NCBI GenBank assembly: GCA_051000345.1
Contig: JBPCOJ010000034.1
Location: forward strand, 1-64,000
Direction of reading: 5' to 3'
Length of the DNA: 64,000 bases
Origin: JBHENC01 sp051000345
GTDB lineage: Bacteria > Acidobacteriota > Blastocatellia > Pyrinomonadales > Pyrinomonadaceae
The position numbers and the translations under genes were made by a program. The notes under the pieces are model-generated. The model had not been told where the DNA came from. It did not search any database and worked only from the letters and a program-made list of their open reading frames with translations. Shown here piece by piece: positions 52,209-61,636 of this stretch (within the stretch, counting starts at the first letter, position 1; each line of letters starts with the position of its first letter).

Positions 52209-53426
52209 ATGGAAAACGCGGAAGAATTTGAAGCGAGCGAAGCAACGATGGCCGATGTTGTAGTTGTCGGCGGCGGCGTTATCGGATTGACGATTGCGCG
52301 TGCGCTCGTCGGGCGCAACGCGCGCGTGCTGCTCATCGAGCGCGGAGAAATGCTTGGTATGGAAAGCTCGCGCGCCGCCGCAGGAATGCTCGCGCCGCAG
52401 TCGGAAGCGAATCGCGCGGACGAGTTTTTCGCGCTGGCGTGCGCAGGCCGCGAGATGTATCCGTTGTTCGCCGAATCCTTGCGCGAAGAAACGGGCATCG
52501 ACATCGAGCTTGAAAAAACAGGCACGCTTTATCTGGCGTTCACGGAAACGGACGAGCGTGAGATTAGTCATCGCTATCAATGGCAAAAAGGAGCGGGGCT
52601 GTGCGTCGAATATCTAACGGCAGAAGAAGTGCGCGCGCTGGAGCCGTGCGTCTCGCCGCATGTCCGCGCGGCGCTGTTGTTTCCGCTCGATGTTCAGGTA
52701 GAAAACCGCAAGCTCATCAATGCGCTCGCGGCGTCGCTTGAGAAATCGAAGGCGCAAATATGGATAGGCGCGAATGTCGAAGCGTTGCGGGTTGCGGACG
52801 GGCGCACGCTCGGCGTCGAAACTTCGCGCGGCTTTGTGCGTGCTCCCGCAGTCGTGATGGCGTGCGGCGCATGGACATCATTCATTAAAGTCAAAAATGC
52901 AAGCGACGATCATAGCCTTGAAAGCGGCGGCGTTAGCAGCAACAATGATGAAGCGTCGGTTGTTGCGGTGAAGCCTGTGCGCGGGCAGATATTGTGCTTT
53001 CAAACGCGAGAGAAGGCCGCGCGGCATGTGCTTTACAGCCCGCGTGGTTATCTTGTGCCGCGTCTTGACGGGCGCGTGCTCGCCGGTTCGACAACCGAAG
53101 ACGCGGGCTTCGATAAGCGCACCACAGATGAAGGCACGCACGCGATCATGGCTCACGCGCAGGAAATTGCGCCCGCGTTGATTGACGAGATGCAATTGAT
53201 CGATTCGTGGGCGGGTTTGCGTCCGTATGCCGCAGACGAGCAACCTATCATCGGCGCGGACAGAGATGTGCGCGGCCTCTTTTACGCGACAGGACATTAC
53301 CGCAACGGAATTTTGCTCGCTCCGATCACGGGCGAACTCATTGCTAAAATGATATTGGAAAACATTGCATCACCACTCATCGAAGCGTTCACGCCGAATC
53401 GCTTTCGCTGCGCGGGCGTTCGTTAA
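52209..53426 (+). CDS. thiO: Glycine oxidase ThiO-like FAD enzyme
   Basis: Oxidises glycine to iminoglycine for thiazole formation or acts on related amines. GVIGLTIARAL with VVVVGGGV dinucleotide fold, SSRAAAGMLAP substrate-side loop, RGQILCFQT, DGRVLAGSTTEDAGFDKR, WAGLRPYAADEQPIIGA. 405 residues. ATG 52209 chosen; 52248 (MADVVVVGG) would be the minimal start. No other thi gene is adjacent. Confidence 0.85.
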   Translation: MENAEEFEASEATMADVVVVGGGVIGLTIARALVGRNARVLLIERGEMLGMESSRAAAGMLAPQSEANRADEFFALACAGREMYPLFAESLREETGIDIELEKTGTLYLAFTETDEREISHRYQWQKGAGLCVEYLTAEEVRALEPCVSPHVRAALLFPLDVQVENRKLINALAASLEKSKAQIWIGANVEALRVADGRTLGVETSRGFVRAPAVVMACGAWTSFIKVKNASDDHSLESGGVSSNNDEASVVAVKPVRGQILCFQTREKAARHVLYSPRGYLVPRLDGRVLAGSTTEDAGFDKRTTDEGTHAIMAHAQEIAPALIDEMQLIDSWAGLRPYAADEQPIIGADRDVRGLFYATGHYRNGILLAPITGELIAKMILENIASPLIEAFTPNRFRCAGVR

Positions 53427-53452
53427 TCCTTCATCAGGGAAAGCACGTTGAC

Positions 53453-54961
53453 ATGAAATTATCATCGGCTCTCGCTTTGTCCGCGATGCTCACAGCGGCG
53501 GCAATTTCTTACGCGCCCGCGCATACTTTCGCGCAGGCCAGACGCGTTGCGCCGCGTTCCTCTTCCAACGCTCCGGCGACGAACGCCAGCACGGAGGTCT
53601 CTTCCGACGCCAACACCTCTGCCGTCGCGCTCTATGAAGAAGCGCGCGATTATGCGTCCCAAAAGTTTGCGGAGTTCGAGCGTAGGAAAGTGCCTTTCGA
53701 TCCGGTGTTGCTTGAGCGCACATTGCAGGAACAGCGCCAGACGGCGGCACGCCTTGCGGCAGGGCTTGCGGCGCGCGGCAACATGGCGGGCGCAGATTTT
53801 TATTATCTGGGACTATTGCAGACGCTTGCAAAAAATGCGGACGGCGCAATCGACGCGATGCGACGTTTTTTAGCGAAGACACCCGAGGCTCAGGCGGAGC
53901 GGGCGCAGGAAGCGCGCGCCGTCATCACGGAACGCGCCGCCGAATTGAACCGCGTCGATGAATCGACAAAAGCGCTCGCCGATTATTCGAGCCACGAACC
54001 GCAGCGGCAATCAGAGCGCGCGCGCATGGAAAGCGCCGTCACGAACGCTTACCGCCGCCTCAAACAAACGGATCAAGCGCTCCTGCACGCCGAAGCAGCC
54101 TTTGCCGCCGCAAAGCAAATCAAGCCCGACGCCGCGAACCCGGAAACACGCGCGCACGCTCTTTACACAACCGGCGCGGCGCTCGCAGACCTGCGTCTCG
54201 AAGCGAAGAAAAGCGGCGCGACGCCGGACGCTGCCATAAAGATTTTGGAAGAAATGCGCGACCTTGCGCTCACAGATTCCTACGCGCGTTTGTATCTCGA
54301 AGCGACAAAGAAGCTCGCCGACACGCTCGTTGACAGCGGGCGCAAACCCGACGCCGCCAGAATGCTCGACGATTCAATTGCGCGCGTCAAAACAGGCATT
54401 CGCGGCGCGGCGGACGTGCGCGGCGTGACCGAAGCCTTGCGTTTGAAACAGCGGCGTTTGAAACTTCAAGGCGCGCCGCCGCCGGAGTTGACGGCTGTCC
54501 TTAAGTGGATAGATCAAACGCCCGTGAAGCTAACTGATTTGCGCGGGCAGGTCGTGCTGCTCGATTTTTGGGCGACATGGTGCGCGCCGTGCCGCGCGAC
54601 TTTTCCTTTTCTAAGACGCTGGCACGACGACTACGCAGACAAGGGATTGACGATGCTCGGCATCACGAAGTATTACGGCGTCGCCGAAGGCATGGCGGTT
54701 GACCACGATGCGGAAAACGATTTTCTACACCGCTTCAAAAGCGCGGAAAGACTGCCTTACGGTTTCGTCGTCGCGGGCGCAGACGACAATATGCGCAACT
54801 ACGGCGTGACCATGATTCCGACCATCGTGCTCATTGATCGTCGCGGGCTGGTGCGCTACATAGGCACAGGCGAAAGCGAAGAAGAAGAAAACGCAATCGG
54901 CCAGATGATCGAGAAACTTCTCAACGAAACGGACGCGAAAACGACGGCAAGCAACAAGTAA
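53453..54961 (+). CDS. Periplasmic TlpA-like thioredoxin with helical N-terminal domain
   Basis: 502 residues: signal peptide ending AHTFAQA, ~330 residues of Ala/Arg-rich helices that look TPR-like, then a TlpA domain (LRGQVVLLDFWATWCAPCRATFPFLRRW, CxxC) and KYYGVAEGM. A disulfide reductase in the periplasm, likely for cytochrome c or metal-site maturation. Heads the redox cluster to 57563. Confidence 0.88.
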   Translation: MKLSSALALSAMLTAAAISYAPAHTFAQARRVAPRSSSNAPATNASTEVSSDANTSAVALYEEARDYASQKFAEFERRKVPFDPVLLERTLQEQRQTAARLAAGLAARGNMAGADFYYLGLLQTLAKNADGAIDAMRRFLAKTPEAQAERAQEARAVITERAAELNRVDESTKALADYSSHEPQRQSERARMESAVTNAYRRLKQTDQALLHAEAAFAAAKQIKPDAANPETRAHALYTTGAALADLRLEAKKSGATPDAAIKILEEMRDLALTDSYARLYLEATKKLADTLVDSGRKPDAARMLDDSIARVKTGIRGAADVRGVTEALRLKQRRLKLQGAPPPELTAVLKWIDQTPVKLTDLRGQVVLLDFWATWCAPCRATFPFLRRWHDDYADKGLTMLGITKYYGVAEGMAVDHDAENDFLHRFKSAERLPYGFVVAGADDNMRNYGVTMIPTIVLIDRRGLVRYIGTGESEEEENAIGQMIEKLLNETDAKTTASNK

Positions 54962-55010
54962 CGAAACAAAGAGGCGGTTGTCAGTTCATCGCGCATTAAG
55001 CGACTCACTT

Positions 55011-55505
55011 ATGCGATCTTTCATTTACCGCGCGCACATCTGGATGGGATTAATCGTTGCCGTTCCTGTGCTCGCGTGGGCAACGAGCGGACTGCTGTAT
55101 GTTTTGCCGAATCGAGTTGAGGGCGGCAAAATCGAGAGCATCAAGGCGGCGGATGTACAGGTGTCTGCGCCGGACGCGCTCATGCGCGCTAATGCGTTTG
55201 CCGGAAAGCAATTGCCGATCACTGCGCTGACGCTTTTGATGCGCGATGGGCGTCCCGTTTATCAGGCCGTCGGCGGACTCGGCGCGGAATCGCTCTTGAT
55301 CGACGCGGAAACTGGCGCGGTCAAATTCGCTCCGCCGCCCGGCATGTTGACGCGCTACTTTCGGCAGGCGCATTTTTATTACTTCGCCGGAAGCTGGCAA
55401 GTATTTTTACTCGCGTCGATGTCGGCGCTCGCTGCGCTCTCGGCACTCTCCGGCATTTATTTGAATTGGATTTGGTGGCGCAAAAAACTGAAAGCGAGAA
55501 ATTAA
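55011..55505 (+). CDS. PepSY-type membrane protein
   Basis: 164 residues with two membrane segments: FIYRAHIWMGLIVAVPVLAWATSG and VFLLASMSALAALSALSGIYL. Between them a PepSY-like periplasmic domain (YQAVGGLGAESLLIDAETG, RQAHFYYFAGSW). ATG 55011 starts at the conserved region; an in-frame TTG at 54978 with GAGG upstream would add 11 residues. Related to iron-/copper-linked membrane reductases. Confidence 0.75.
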   Translation: MRSFIYRAHIWMGLIVAVPVLAWATSGLLYVLPNRVEGGKIESIKAADVQVSAPDALMRANAFAGKQLPITALTLLMRDGRPVYQAVGGLGAESLLIDAETGAVKFAPPPGMLTRYFRQAHFYYFAGSWQVFLLASMSALAALSALSGIYLNWIWWRKKLKARN

Positions 55506-55584
55506 ACGCGCCTTGCGAAACTTTTCTACGCGCTTCTTTTTACAACGCGCCCGTCACGGCGGGCATCAGTTGAACAGGTAAAAT

Positions 55585-56850
55585 ATGCAAGGTCTAAGCA
55601 TCGTTAATATCGCAATCGCCTTCGCGGGCGGCGTGCTGTCGTTTCTCAGCCCGTGCGTGCTGCCACTCGTGCCGGGTTATGTGTCTTTGATTTCGGGCGT
55701 CAGCATCGACAGCTTGAAAAATGATGACGGCGGCGGACGCATTAATGCGAAGCGCGCCGTCATCGCTAACTCGCTCGCCTTCAACGCAGGGCTATCAATA
55801 ATCTTCATCGCGCTCGGCGCGGGCGCAGGGTTAATTGGCGCGAGTATTATCTCGAATCCTTGGGTGCGCATCATCGGCGGCCTCGTCATCATACTCTTCG
55901 GATTGCAATTAATCGGGCTACTGAAAATCGGCGCGCTTTATAAAGACACTCGCATGTTCTCGGACGAAAAGCCGCGCGGCATGTTCGGTTCGCTGACGCT
56001 CGGCATGGCTTTCGCCGCCGGTTGGACGCCGTGCATCGGGCCAATCTTGGGCGGTATTATTGGTCTAGCAGCAACGAGCGGCGGATGGAAAAGCGGCTTC
56101 GTTTTGTCGTGCTTTTATTCGGCGGGACTCGCGCTGCCGTTTTTGTTGACTGGCTTGAGCATCAATAAATTTTTAGGCTTCTACTCGAAATTTCGTCAAC
56201 ATCTGCACAAAGTCGAAGTCGTGTCCGGCATCGTGCTAATCCTGATCGGCGGCTTGATTATGAGCAATCGCGTAACCTTGCTCGCAAGCTCCAGCGTCGC
56301 GGCGTGGCTGCCGAACGCGGAAAGTTTAGTCGAAGGCCGCTTCAATGAAGGCACAACAGCGACAAGTCCGGCGGCGGGCGATAAATCCGCTCTCGACACG
56401 AGCAAGTTTGCGCTCGCGCCCGACGTTCAATTTCAGACGCTCGACGGCAAACCGTTTCGTCTCGCAGACCTTCGCGGGCGCGTCGTGCTGCTGAATTTCT
56501 GGGCGACGTGGTGCGTCCCGTGTCGCGGCGAGATACCGGAATTCAATAAGATGCAGCGCGATCTGGAAACGCGCGGATTGACAATCGTCGGCGTCTCGAC
56601 TGCCGACACGAACGACACCGCAGAGATGATTAAGGAATTCCAGAAGGACATCAAACAGGACTACACGCTGGTGCTCGGCGGCGACGATGTCGGCGCAAAA
56701 TTCGGCAACGGCCCCGGTCTTCCCGTCACCTATATCATTGACCGGCAGGGACGCATCCGGCAGAAGATCACCGGCGGCAAAAAGCGCGAAGCATTCGAGG
56801 CCGCCGTCACGCCGCTGCTTGATGAAACGCCCGCGACGGCTGCAAAATAG
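55585..56850 (+). CDS. CcdA-TlpA fusion: membrane electron carrier plus thioredoxin
   Basis: 421 residues. Residues 1-235 are CcdA/DsbD-type membrane helices with the redox Cys in FLSPCVLPLVPG and GWTPCIGPILGG. After a linker, ~285-421 is a TlpA domain (LRGRVVLLNFWATWCVPCRGEIPEFNK). The fusion moves electrons from cytoplasmic thioredoxin to a periplasmic thioredoxin in one protein. Neighbouring TlpA-like proteins are probable users. Confidence 0.9.
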   Translation: MQGLSIVNIAIAFAGGVLSFLSPCVLPLVPGYVSLISGVSIDSLKNDDGGGRINAKRAVIANSLAFNAGLSIIFIALGAGAGLIGASIISNPWVRIIGGLVIILFGLQLIGLLKIGALYKDTRMFSDEKPRGMFGSLTLGMAFAAGWTPCIGPILGGIIGLAATSGGWKSGFVLSCFYSAGLALPFLLTGLSINKFLGFYSKFRQHLHKVEVVSGIVLILIGGLIMSNRVTLLASSSVAAWLPNAESLVEGRFNEGTTATSPAAGDKSALDTSKFALAPDVQFQTLDGKPFRLADLRGRVVLLNFWATWCVPCRGEIPEFNKMQRDLETRGLTIVGVSTADTNDTAEMIKEFQKDIKQDYTLVLGGDDVGAKFGNGPGLPVTYIIDRQGRIRQKITGGKKREAFEAAVTPLLDETPATAAK

Positions 56851-56945
56851 AATTAGGATTTCGGCGGCGGCAGGAAAGGCTGTCCGCGCATCGCAAACAT
56901 TTCTCTTCCGCACACATTGTCATTGCTGTCATTAAGGAGACATTC

Positions 56946-57563
56946 ATGTTCAAAGTTTTCACGCTCGCACTTTTTATGCTCTTAGCTAATCCATGCGCTT
57001 CACAGGCGCAGGAGCACGCACACGAATATGCGCCGTTGCAGGAAAAGAAAATCAATTACAAGGATTGGTCGTTTAAGGATTTGAAGATGGATGCGCCCGT
57101 CAGTTTGAGTTCGCTCGTGGCGGGCAAAAAACTTGTGATGGTCGTGTACTTTGCGCCTTGGTGTCCGAACTGGCGCTATGAGGCTCCGGTTGCCGCGAAG
57201 CTTTACGACAAATACAAAGCGCAGGGATTTGAAGTTATCGGCGTCAGCGAATACGGCACGCGCGATGAAGTCTTGAAGTTTTTCGGCACAAACGGGTTTC
57301 CCTACACCATCGTCGCCGAATCCGAAACAGGCGATGCGCGCGATAAAACAACGCACTACAAATATCGCCAAGCAGCAGACGACAAGCGCAAATGGGGATC
57401 GCCTTTCAACGTCTTTTTGGAACCCGCGAAGCTTCAGAAAAAAGGCGATACGCTCACCGAAAAAGCTTGGATCGTGGGCGGCGAGTTAATCGAAAAAGAC
57501 GCCGACGCCTTTATTCAAGAACACTTGAAATCAAACACGGATGCGAAATCGGCGCGGCATTAA
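56946..57563 (+). CDS. Exported thioredoxin-fold protein with a single active-site Cys
   Basis: 205 residues; signal peptide MFKVFTLALFMLLANPCASQAQ. The active site is FAPWCPNWR, so the second Cys of WCxxC is Trp. Retains the cis-Pro-like and IGVSEYGTRDE features of the TlpA/AhpC group. Possibly a peroxiredoxin-like or metal chaperone role. AAGGAGA upstream of ATG. Confidence 0.75.
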   Translation: MFKVFTLALFMLLANPCASQAQEHAHEYAPLQEKKINYKDWSFKDLKMDAPVSLSSLVAGKKLVMVVYFAPWCPNWRYEAPVAAKLYDKYKAQGFEVIGVSEYGTRDEVLKFFGTNGFPYTIVAESETGDARDKTTHYKYRQAADDKRKWGSPFNVFLEPAKLQKKGDTLTEKAWIVGGELIEKDADAFIQEHLKSNTDAKSARH

Positions 57564-57586
57564 AGCTTGCAAAACGGCGCGCGTGT

Positions 57587-58006
57587 TTAGTTGATAACGT
57601 CCGGCCATTCGTCTGGCGTCGTGAACGGAATCGGCGACGCGTGATGCAGGATCATGCGCCAATCGTTTGCGACGCGCTGGAAAATATTGGTCGCCTGCGC
57701 CGCTGCCGCCGCAAGTCCTTCGTCGGTCATCATTGAAATTGTTTCCGAGCAAACAATCCACGCGACATCGCCTATAACGCTGACGTGCTCGTTGCTTGCG
57801 GCAATCGACATCGGGTTCGGCGCAGAGAAAATAGCTATCCAACTCTGGCGTATGTGTTCGTAGCCGTTGATGGCTTCGCGCCCCGGATGCACGCAGACAG
57901 CCGCCTCATTCTTCATCCAAACTTCATCCATCTCGTCTATATCGAGCGCGGTCATCGCCGCATAAAAACGCTCGTTGGCTTCGCGCACGCGCTGCTCATC
58001 GGACAT
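57587..58006 (-). CDS. SnoaL/ketosteroid-isomerase-like NTF2-fold protein
   Basis: 139 residues, cone-shaped fold: MTALDIDEMDEVWMKNEAAVCVHPG, EHIRQSWIAIF, WRMILHHASPIPF. Family includes isomerases and many unknowns; no cofactor site can be assigned. ATG start, isolated gene. Confidence 0.75.
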   Translation of the reverse strand: MSDEQRVREANERFYAAMTALDIDEMDEVWMKNEAAVCVHPGREAINGYEHIRQSWIAIFSAPNPMSIAASNEHVSVIGDVAWIVCSETISMMTDEGLAAAAAQATNIFQRVANDWRMILHHASPIPFTTPDEWPDVIN

Positions 58007-58132
58007 CTCTCGTCTCCTGCTGTTTCACACGAATAATGTTAGTCCCCGCGTCTCTGGCAAACGACGTGCAACAACTGTTAAGATGGCGGGCTTTTGCATC
58101 CGCTCGAATTTCGCATCATTGCAAACCTTATT

Positions 58133-59092
58133 ATGAAACTCAGAATACTTTATCACGGTCATTGCTTCGACGGCGTGGCGTCTGCCGCCGTCTTCACGCG
58201 CTTTTACCGCTCGCGCATAAACGAAAACGCGTCGGTAAATTATATGGGATTGCTTCACCGCAAAGGCAATTTGTTTGACGAAGCGATGTTCGACGGCGAC
58301 GAAAACGCTATTGTAGATTTCAAGTATTCCGCGTCCAATCGTTTGACTTGGTGGTTCGATCATCATCAATCGGCATTTCTGACCACCGAAGATGAAGCGC
58401 ATTTTAACGCCGATACTTCAGGCAAAAAGTTTCTCGATGCGACCCGCAAATCATGCACGGAATTTATCGCCGACATCGCACGCACGCGCTTTCGCTTCGA
58501 GGACGCTTCGATTGATCCGCTTATCCGTTGGGCGCACACGATTGACGGCGCGTTTTATGAATCGCCCGCGCAGGCCGTCGAACTACGCGAACCCGCGCTG
58601 CAACTCATGCAGGTTATCGAAGCCGAACCCGACGATGCGTTTATCGAAGAAATTATCCGCGACTTAACGACGCGCTCGCTCGACGAAGTTGCCACGAGCG
58701 AGGAAGTGCAACGTCGCTTTCGCCCGATTCTCGCGCAGCATCTGGAGACGCTGGAACTCGTCCGCCGCAAAGCTTCCTATGCAGATGCAGTCGTGCAATT
58801 CGATTTGATTGACGACAAACTCGAAGGCTTCAACAAATTTATTCCGTATTATCTTTACCCGGACACGACCTATTCCGTCGCGCTCACGCACGGCGCGCAA
58901 CGCACGAAGATTTCCGTCGGCTCGAATCCATGGAGTCCGCGCCCGCGCTACCACAATATCGCTTCAATCTGCGAGCGCTACGGCGGCGGCGGCCATGCGG
59001 TAGTCGGCGCGGTTTCCTTTGCGACTGATGAAATTGAAAGAGCGCGCGCGGCTGCCGTAGAGATTGCAGACGAATTGAAATCGGCGAAATGA
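58133..59092 (+). CDS. DHH-family phosphoesterase
   Basis: 319 residues. DHH motif WWFDHHQSAF, N-terminal LYHGHCFDGVASAAVF, C-terminal DHHA1 GGGGHAVVGAVSF. Likely nanoRNase/oligoribonuclease or cyclic-dinucleotide phosphodiesterase type; the first DHH-type acidic residue is in HCFDG. ATG 58133 at the domain start is preferred over 58094. Confidence 0.82.
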   Translation: MKLRILYHGHCFDGVASAAVFTRFYRSRINENASVNYMGLLHRKGNLFDEAMFDGDENAIVDFKYSASNRLTWWFDHHQSAFLTTEDEAHFNADTSGKKFLDATRKSCTEFIADIARTRFRFEDASIDPLIRWAHTIDGAFYESPAQAVELREPALQLMQVIEAEPDDAFIEEIIRDLTTRSLDEVATSEEVQRRFRPILAQHLETLELVRRKASYADAVVQFDLIDDKLEGFNKFIPYYLYPDTTYSVALTHGAQRTKISVGSNPWSPRPRYHNIASICERYGGGGHAVVGAVSFATDEIERARAAAVEIADELKSAK

Positions 59093-59114
59093 AATCAACC
59101 GCGTCCTGAAATTG

Positions 59115-59273
59115 TTAGAAGAGTGAATAAATAAACGGAGCGAGCGCCGAACTCTGCGCGAAAACGAGCAGCGCGCCGAGAAGAACGAGCACGACGATGA
59201 TCGGCAGCAGCCACAGCTTTTTGTTCTCCCGCAAGAACAGCCATATTTCATTTGCGAGCGCGAGTTTGCTCAT
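59115..59273 (-). CDS. DUF5989 small membrane protein
   Basis: 52 residues: MSKLALANEIWLFLRENKKL, then a single membrane helix (LLPIIVVLVLLGALLVFAQ) and SSALAPFIYSLF. Its sequence and location beside SxtJ and a carbamoyltransferase match DUF5989. GGAG precedes the ATG. Overlooked easily because of its length. Confidence 0.8.
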   Translation of the reverse strand: MSKLALANEIWLFLRENKKLWLLPIIVVLVLLGALLVFAQSSALAPFIYSLF

Positions 59274-59331
59274 CGCACGAATCTCCTTCGTTCATCCACT
59301 CGATTAACAGTCTTCAAATTAATCTTTGAAC

Positions 59332-59799
59332 TTAAAATAACCGCTCGAAGCCTTGTTTCGTTTGCCGTGTTTTTTTACGCGGCGTCCAATAACTTTCACC
59401 GTTTGCCGTGCGCCTGTTCAATGGATCGCGTCCCGCAAGGCGCGAGATAAATCCGTAGGGCGTGAACACCAGATAAAACATCAGCGAAAGCAGAATGCGG
59501 CTATTGATTGCACCTAACAACGCGGCTGCGCCCATCCACAAAACATGAAAGCGGCGCGCGACGGCGGCGGGCAAAAGCGGCGACGCAACGACGAGCAACA
59601 GGGAACCGAGTCCGCCGAGCACCATGACGTAAGCCGTGCGCCCGCGATAAAGATTCCACGCCGCAAGAGCGAGCAGCACGCACGCGACGACGAGCGCCGT
59701 CTTGCGCGCTTGCCTGTCCGTTACCGGCGTTTGATGCGCGAAGTCAGTCAAGCTGAAATTCCTCTTGCCACGCCGCAGCGTTTTCCGTAAAGACCACAT
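59332..59799 (-). CDS. SxtJ family membrane protein
   Basis: 155 residues with two to three membrane segments and the signature SLMFYLVFTPYGFISRLAGRDPLNRR. The SxtJ family accompanies carbamoyltransferases in polysaccharide and saxitoxin-type clusters. The N-terminal 19 residues overlap the upstream gene by 56 bases; an internal TTG may be the true start. Confidence 0.85.
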   Translation of the reverse strand: MWSLRKTLRRGKRNFSLTDFAHQTPVTDRQARKTALVVACVLLALAAWNLYRGRTAYVMVLGGLGSLLLVVASPLLPAAVARRFHVLWMGAAALLGAINSRILLSLMFYLVFTPYGFISRLAGRDPLNRRTANGESYWTPRKKTRQTKQGFERLF

Positions 59800-61582
59800 C
59801 GCCCAGATCGCTTTTGTCGATTACGAAATCTTCAATCACGAGCGAGTCCATCTCCGTTCGCATAAAACAATTGAATGCCTGTTCCGGCGTGCAAACAATC
59901 GGCTCGCCGCGCACATTGAACGACGTATTGACGAGCACAGGGCAGCCTGTTAGACGATCAAAAGCCGCGAGCAATTCGTAGTAACGCGGATTGTCTTCAC
60001 GGCTGACAGTCTGCACGCGCGCCGAATAATCGACGTGCGTGACGGCGGGAATCGATGAGCGCGGTACAAGCAGTTTTTCGATGCCGAATAAATTTTGCTC
60101 CTCATCTGTCATCTGTTTCCGCAAATCTTCACGGACAAGGGCGACAAGCAGCATGTACGGCGAGTCGCAATCGAGATCGAAATAATCTCCCGCGCGCTCG
60201 CGCAAGACGGACGGCGCGAAGGGGCGAAACGATTCGCGGAACTTTATTTTCAAATTCATCTGCGATTGCATATCGGGAGCGCGCGGATCGCCGAGAATGC
60301 TGCGCCCGCCCAGAGCGCGAGGCCCGAATTCCATGCGTCCCTGAAACCATCCGACAACTTTTTCCTTCGCTAACGCGCGCGCGACGTGCTGCGTTAATTC
60401 CGCTTTCTCCATGCGACGGAAACGCGCGCCCGTCGTTTCCAAAAATCCGCGAATCTCATCAGCCGTAAAAGAAGGCCCGAGGTAAGAATTTTTCATGCCG
60501 TCCGCGTGTTCGCGGCAAAGAGTTTTCACGTCGCGCTCGTGTCCGAGATATTGATGCCAGACGGAGAGCGCCGCGCCGAGTGCGCCGCCCGCATCGCCTG
60601 CCGCCGGTTGAATCCAGATATTCTCGAAAATATTTTCACGCTGGATGCGTCCGTTGCCGACACAGTTGAGCGCGACGCCGCCTGCGAGACACAGATTTTT
60701 TTCTTTGGTTTCTCTTTGAACGTGGCGCGCCATTTTTAGCATGGCGAGTTCGGTTACTTCCTGCACGGAGCGCGCCAAATCCATTTCGCGCTGCGTCAGT
60801 TCGGTTTCGGATTGGCGCGGGCTGCCGCCGAAAAGTTCGTCGAATCGCTTGTTCGTCATCGTCAGGCCGTGCGCGTAATTGAAGTAGCGCATGTCGAGGC
60901 GCAGGCTTCCGTCGTCGCGCAAATCAACAAGGTAATCGAGAATTTTCCCGACATAACGCGGCTCGCCATACGGCGCGAGTCCCATCACTTTGTATTCGCC
61001 GGAATTGACTTTGAAGCCCAAGTAATAAGTGAACGCGGAATAGAGAAGCCCGAGCGAATGCGGAAAGCGCAGTTCGTTTGTCAGGTGCAATTCGTTGCCG
61101 CGACCGTAGCCGTAACTCGAAGTCGCCCATTCGCCGACGCCGTCAATCGTCAACACGGCGGCGGATTCAAACGGCGACGGAAAAAATGCGCTTGCCGCGT
61201 GCGCTTCGTGATGTTCGGTGAAGAGAACTTTTCCTTTGTAATCTCCGTGACGCGCGATCTGCTCGCGTGTCCAGAGTTTTTCGCGCAACCAGAGCGGCAT
61301 CGCTTTAAGGAACGAGCGAAAGCCTAGCGGCGCGTAATCAATATAGGTTTCCAGAAGGCGCTCGAATTTCAAAAGCGGCTTGTCATAGAAGGCGACGAAC
61401 CCGATTTCCTTGTCGGTGATTCCGGCATGGCGCAGGCAAAATTCGATGGCTGATGAAGGAAAGCGGTGATCGTGTTTTTTGCGCGTGAAGCGTTCTTCCT
61501 GCGCGGCAGCAATAATCTCTCCGTCGGATACAAGGCACGCGGCGGAGTCGTGGTAGTAAGCAGAGATTCCTAAAATGTACAT
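59744..61582 (-). CDS. Carbamoyltransferase (NodU/CmcH family)
   Basis: Transfers carbamoyl from carbamoyl phosphate to a hydroxyl on a sugar or other metabolite. N-terminal Kae1-like ATPase domain (MYILGISAYYHDSAACLV, EERFTRKKHDHRFP, TEHHEAHAASAFFPSPF), C-terminal YrdC-like domain (GGVALNCVGNGRI, GPRALGGRSILGDPR, NTSFNVRGEPIV). 612 residues. ATG 61582 at the family start; an in-frame ATG at 61600 exists. Operon order SGNH-carbamoyltransferase-SxtJ-DUF5989. Confidence 0.92.
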   Translation of the reverse strand: MYILGISAYYHDSAACLVSDGEIIAAAQEERFTRKKHDHRFPSSAIEFCLRHAGITDKEIGFVAFYDKPLLKFERLLETYIDYAPLGFRSFLKAMPLWLREKLWTREQIARHGDYKGKVLFTEHHEAHAASAFFPSPFESAAVLTIDGVGEWATSSYGYGRGNELHLTNELRFPHSLGLLYSAFTYYLGFKVNSGEYKVMGLAPYGEPRYVGKILDYLVDLRDDGSLRLDMRYFNYAHGLTMTNKRFDELFGGSPRQSETELTQREMDLARSVQEVTELAMLKMARHVQRETKEKNLCLAGGVALNCVGNGRIQRENIFENIWIQPAAGDAGGALGAALSVWHQYLGHERDVKTLCREHADGMKNSYLGPSFTADEIRGFLETTGARFRRMEKAELTQHVARALAKEKVVGWFQGRMEFGPRALGGRSILGDPRAPDMQSQMNLKIKFRESFRPFAPSVLRERAGDYFDLDCDSPYMLLVALVREDLRKQMTDEEQNLFGIEKLLVPRSSIPAVTHVDYSARVQTVSREDNPRYYELLAAFDRLTGCPVLVNTSFNVRGEPIVCTPEQAFNCFMRTEMDSLVIEDFVIDKSDLGDVVFTENAAAWQEEFQLD

Positions 61583-61636
61583 GTCTATCGTCGAAATCAA
61601 AGGGCGATGCGCGGTATTACAGGAACAAGCTTTTCG

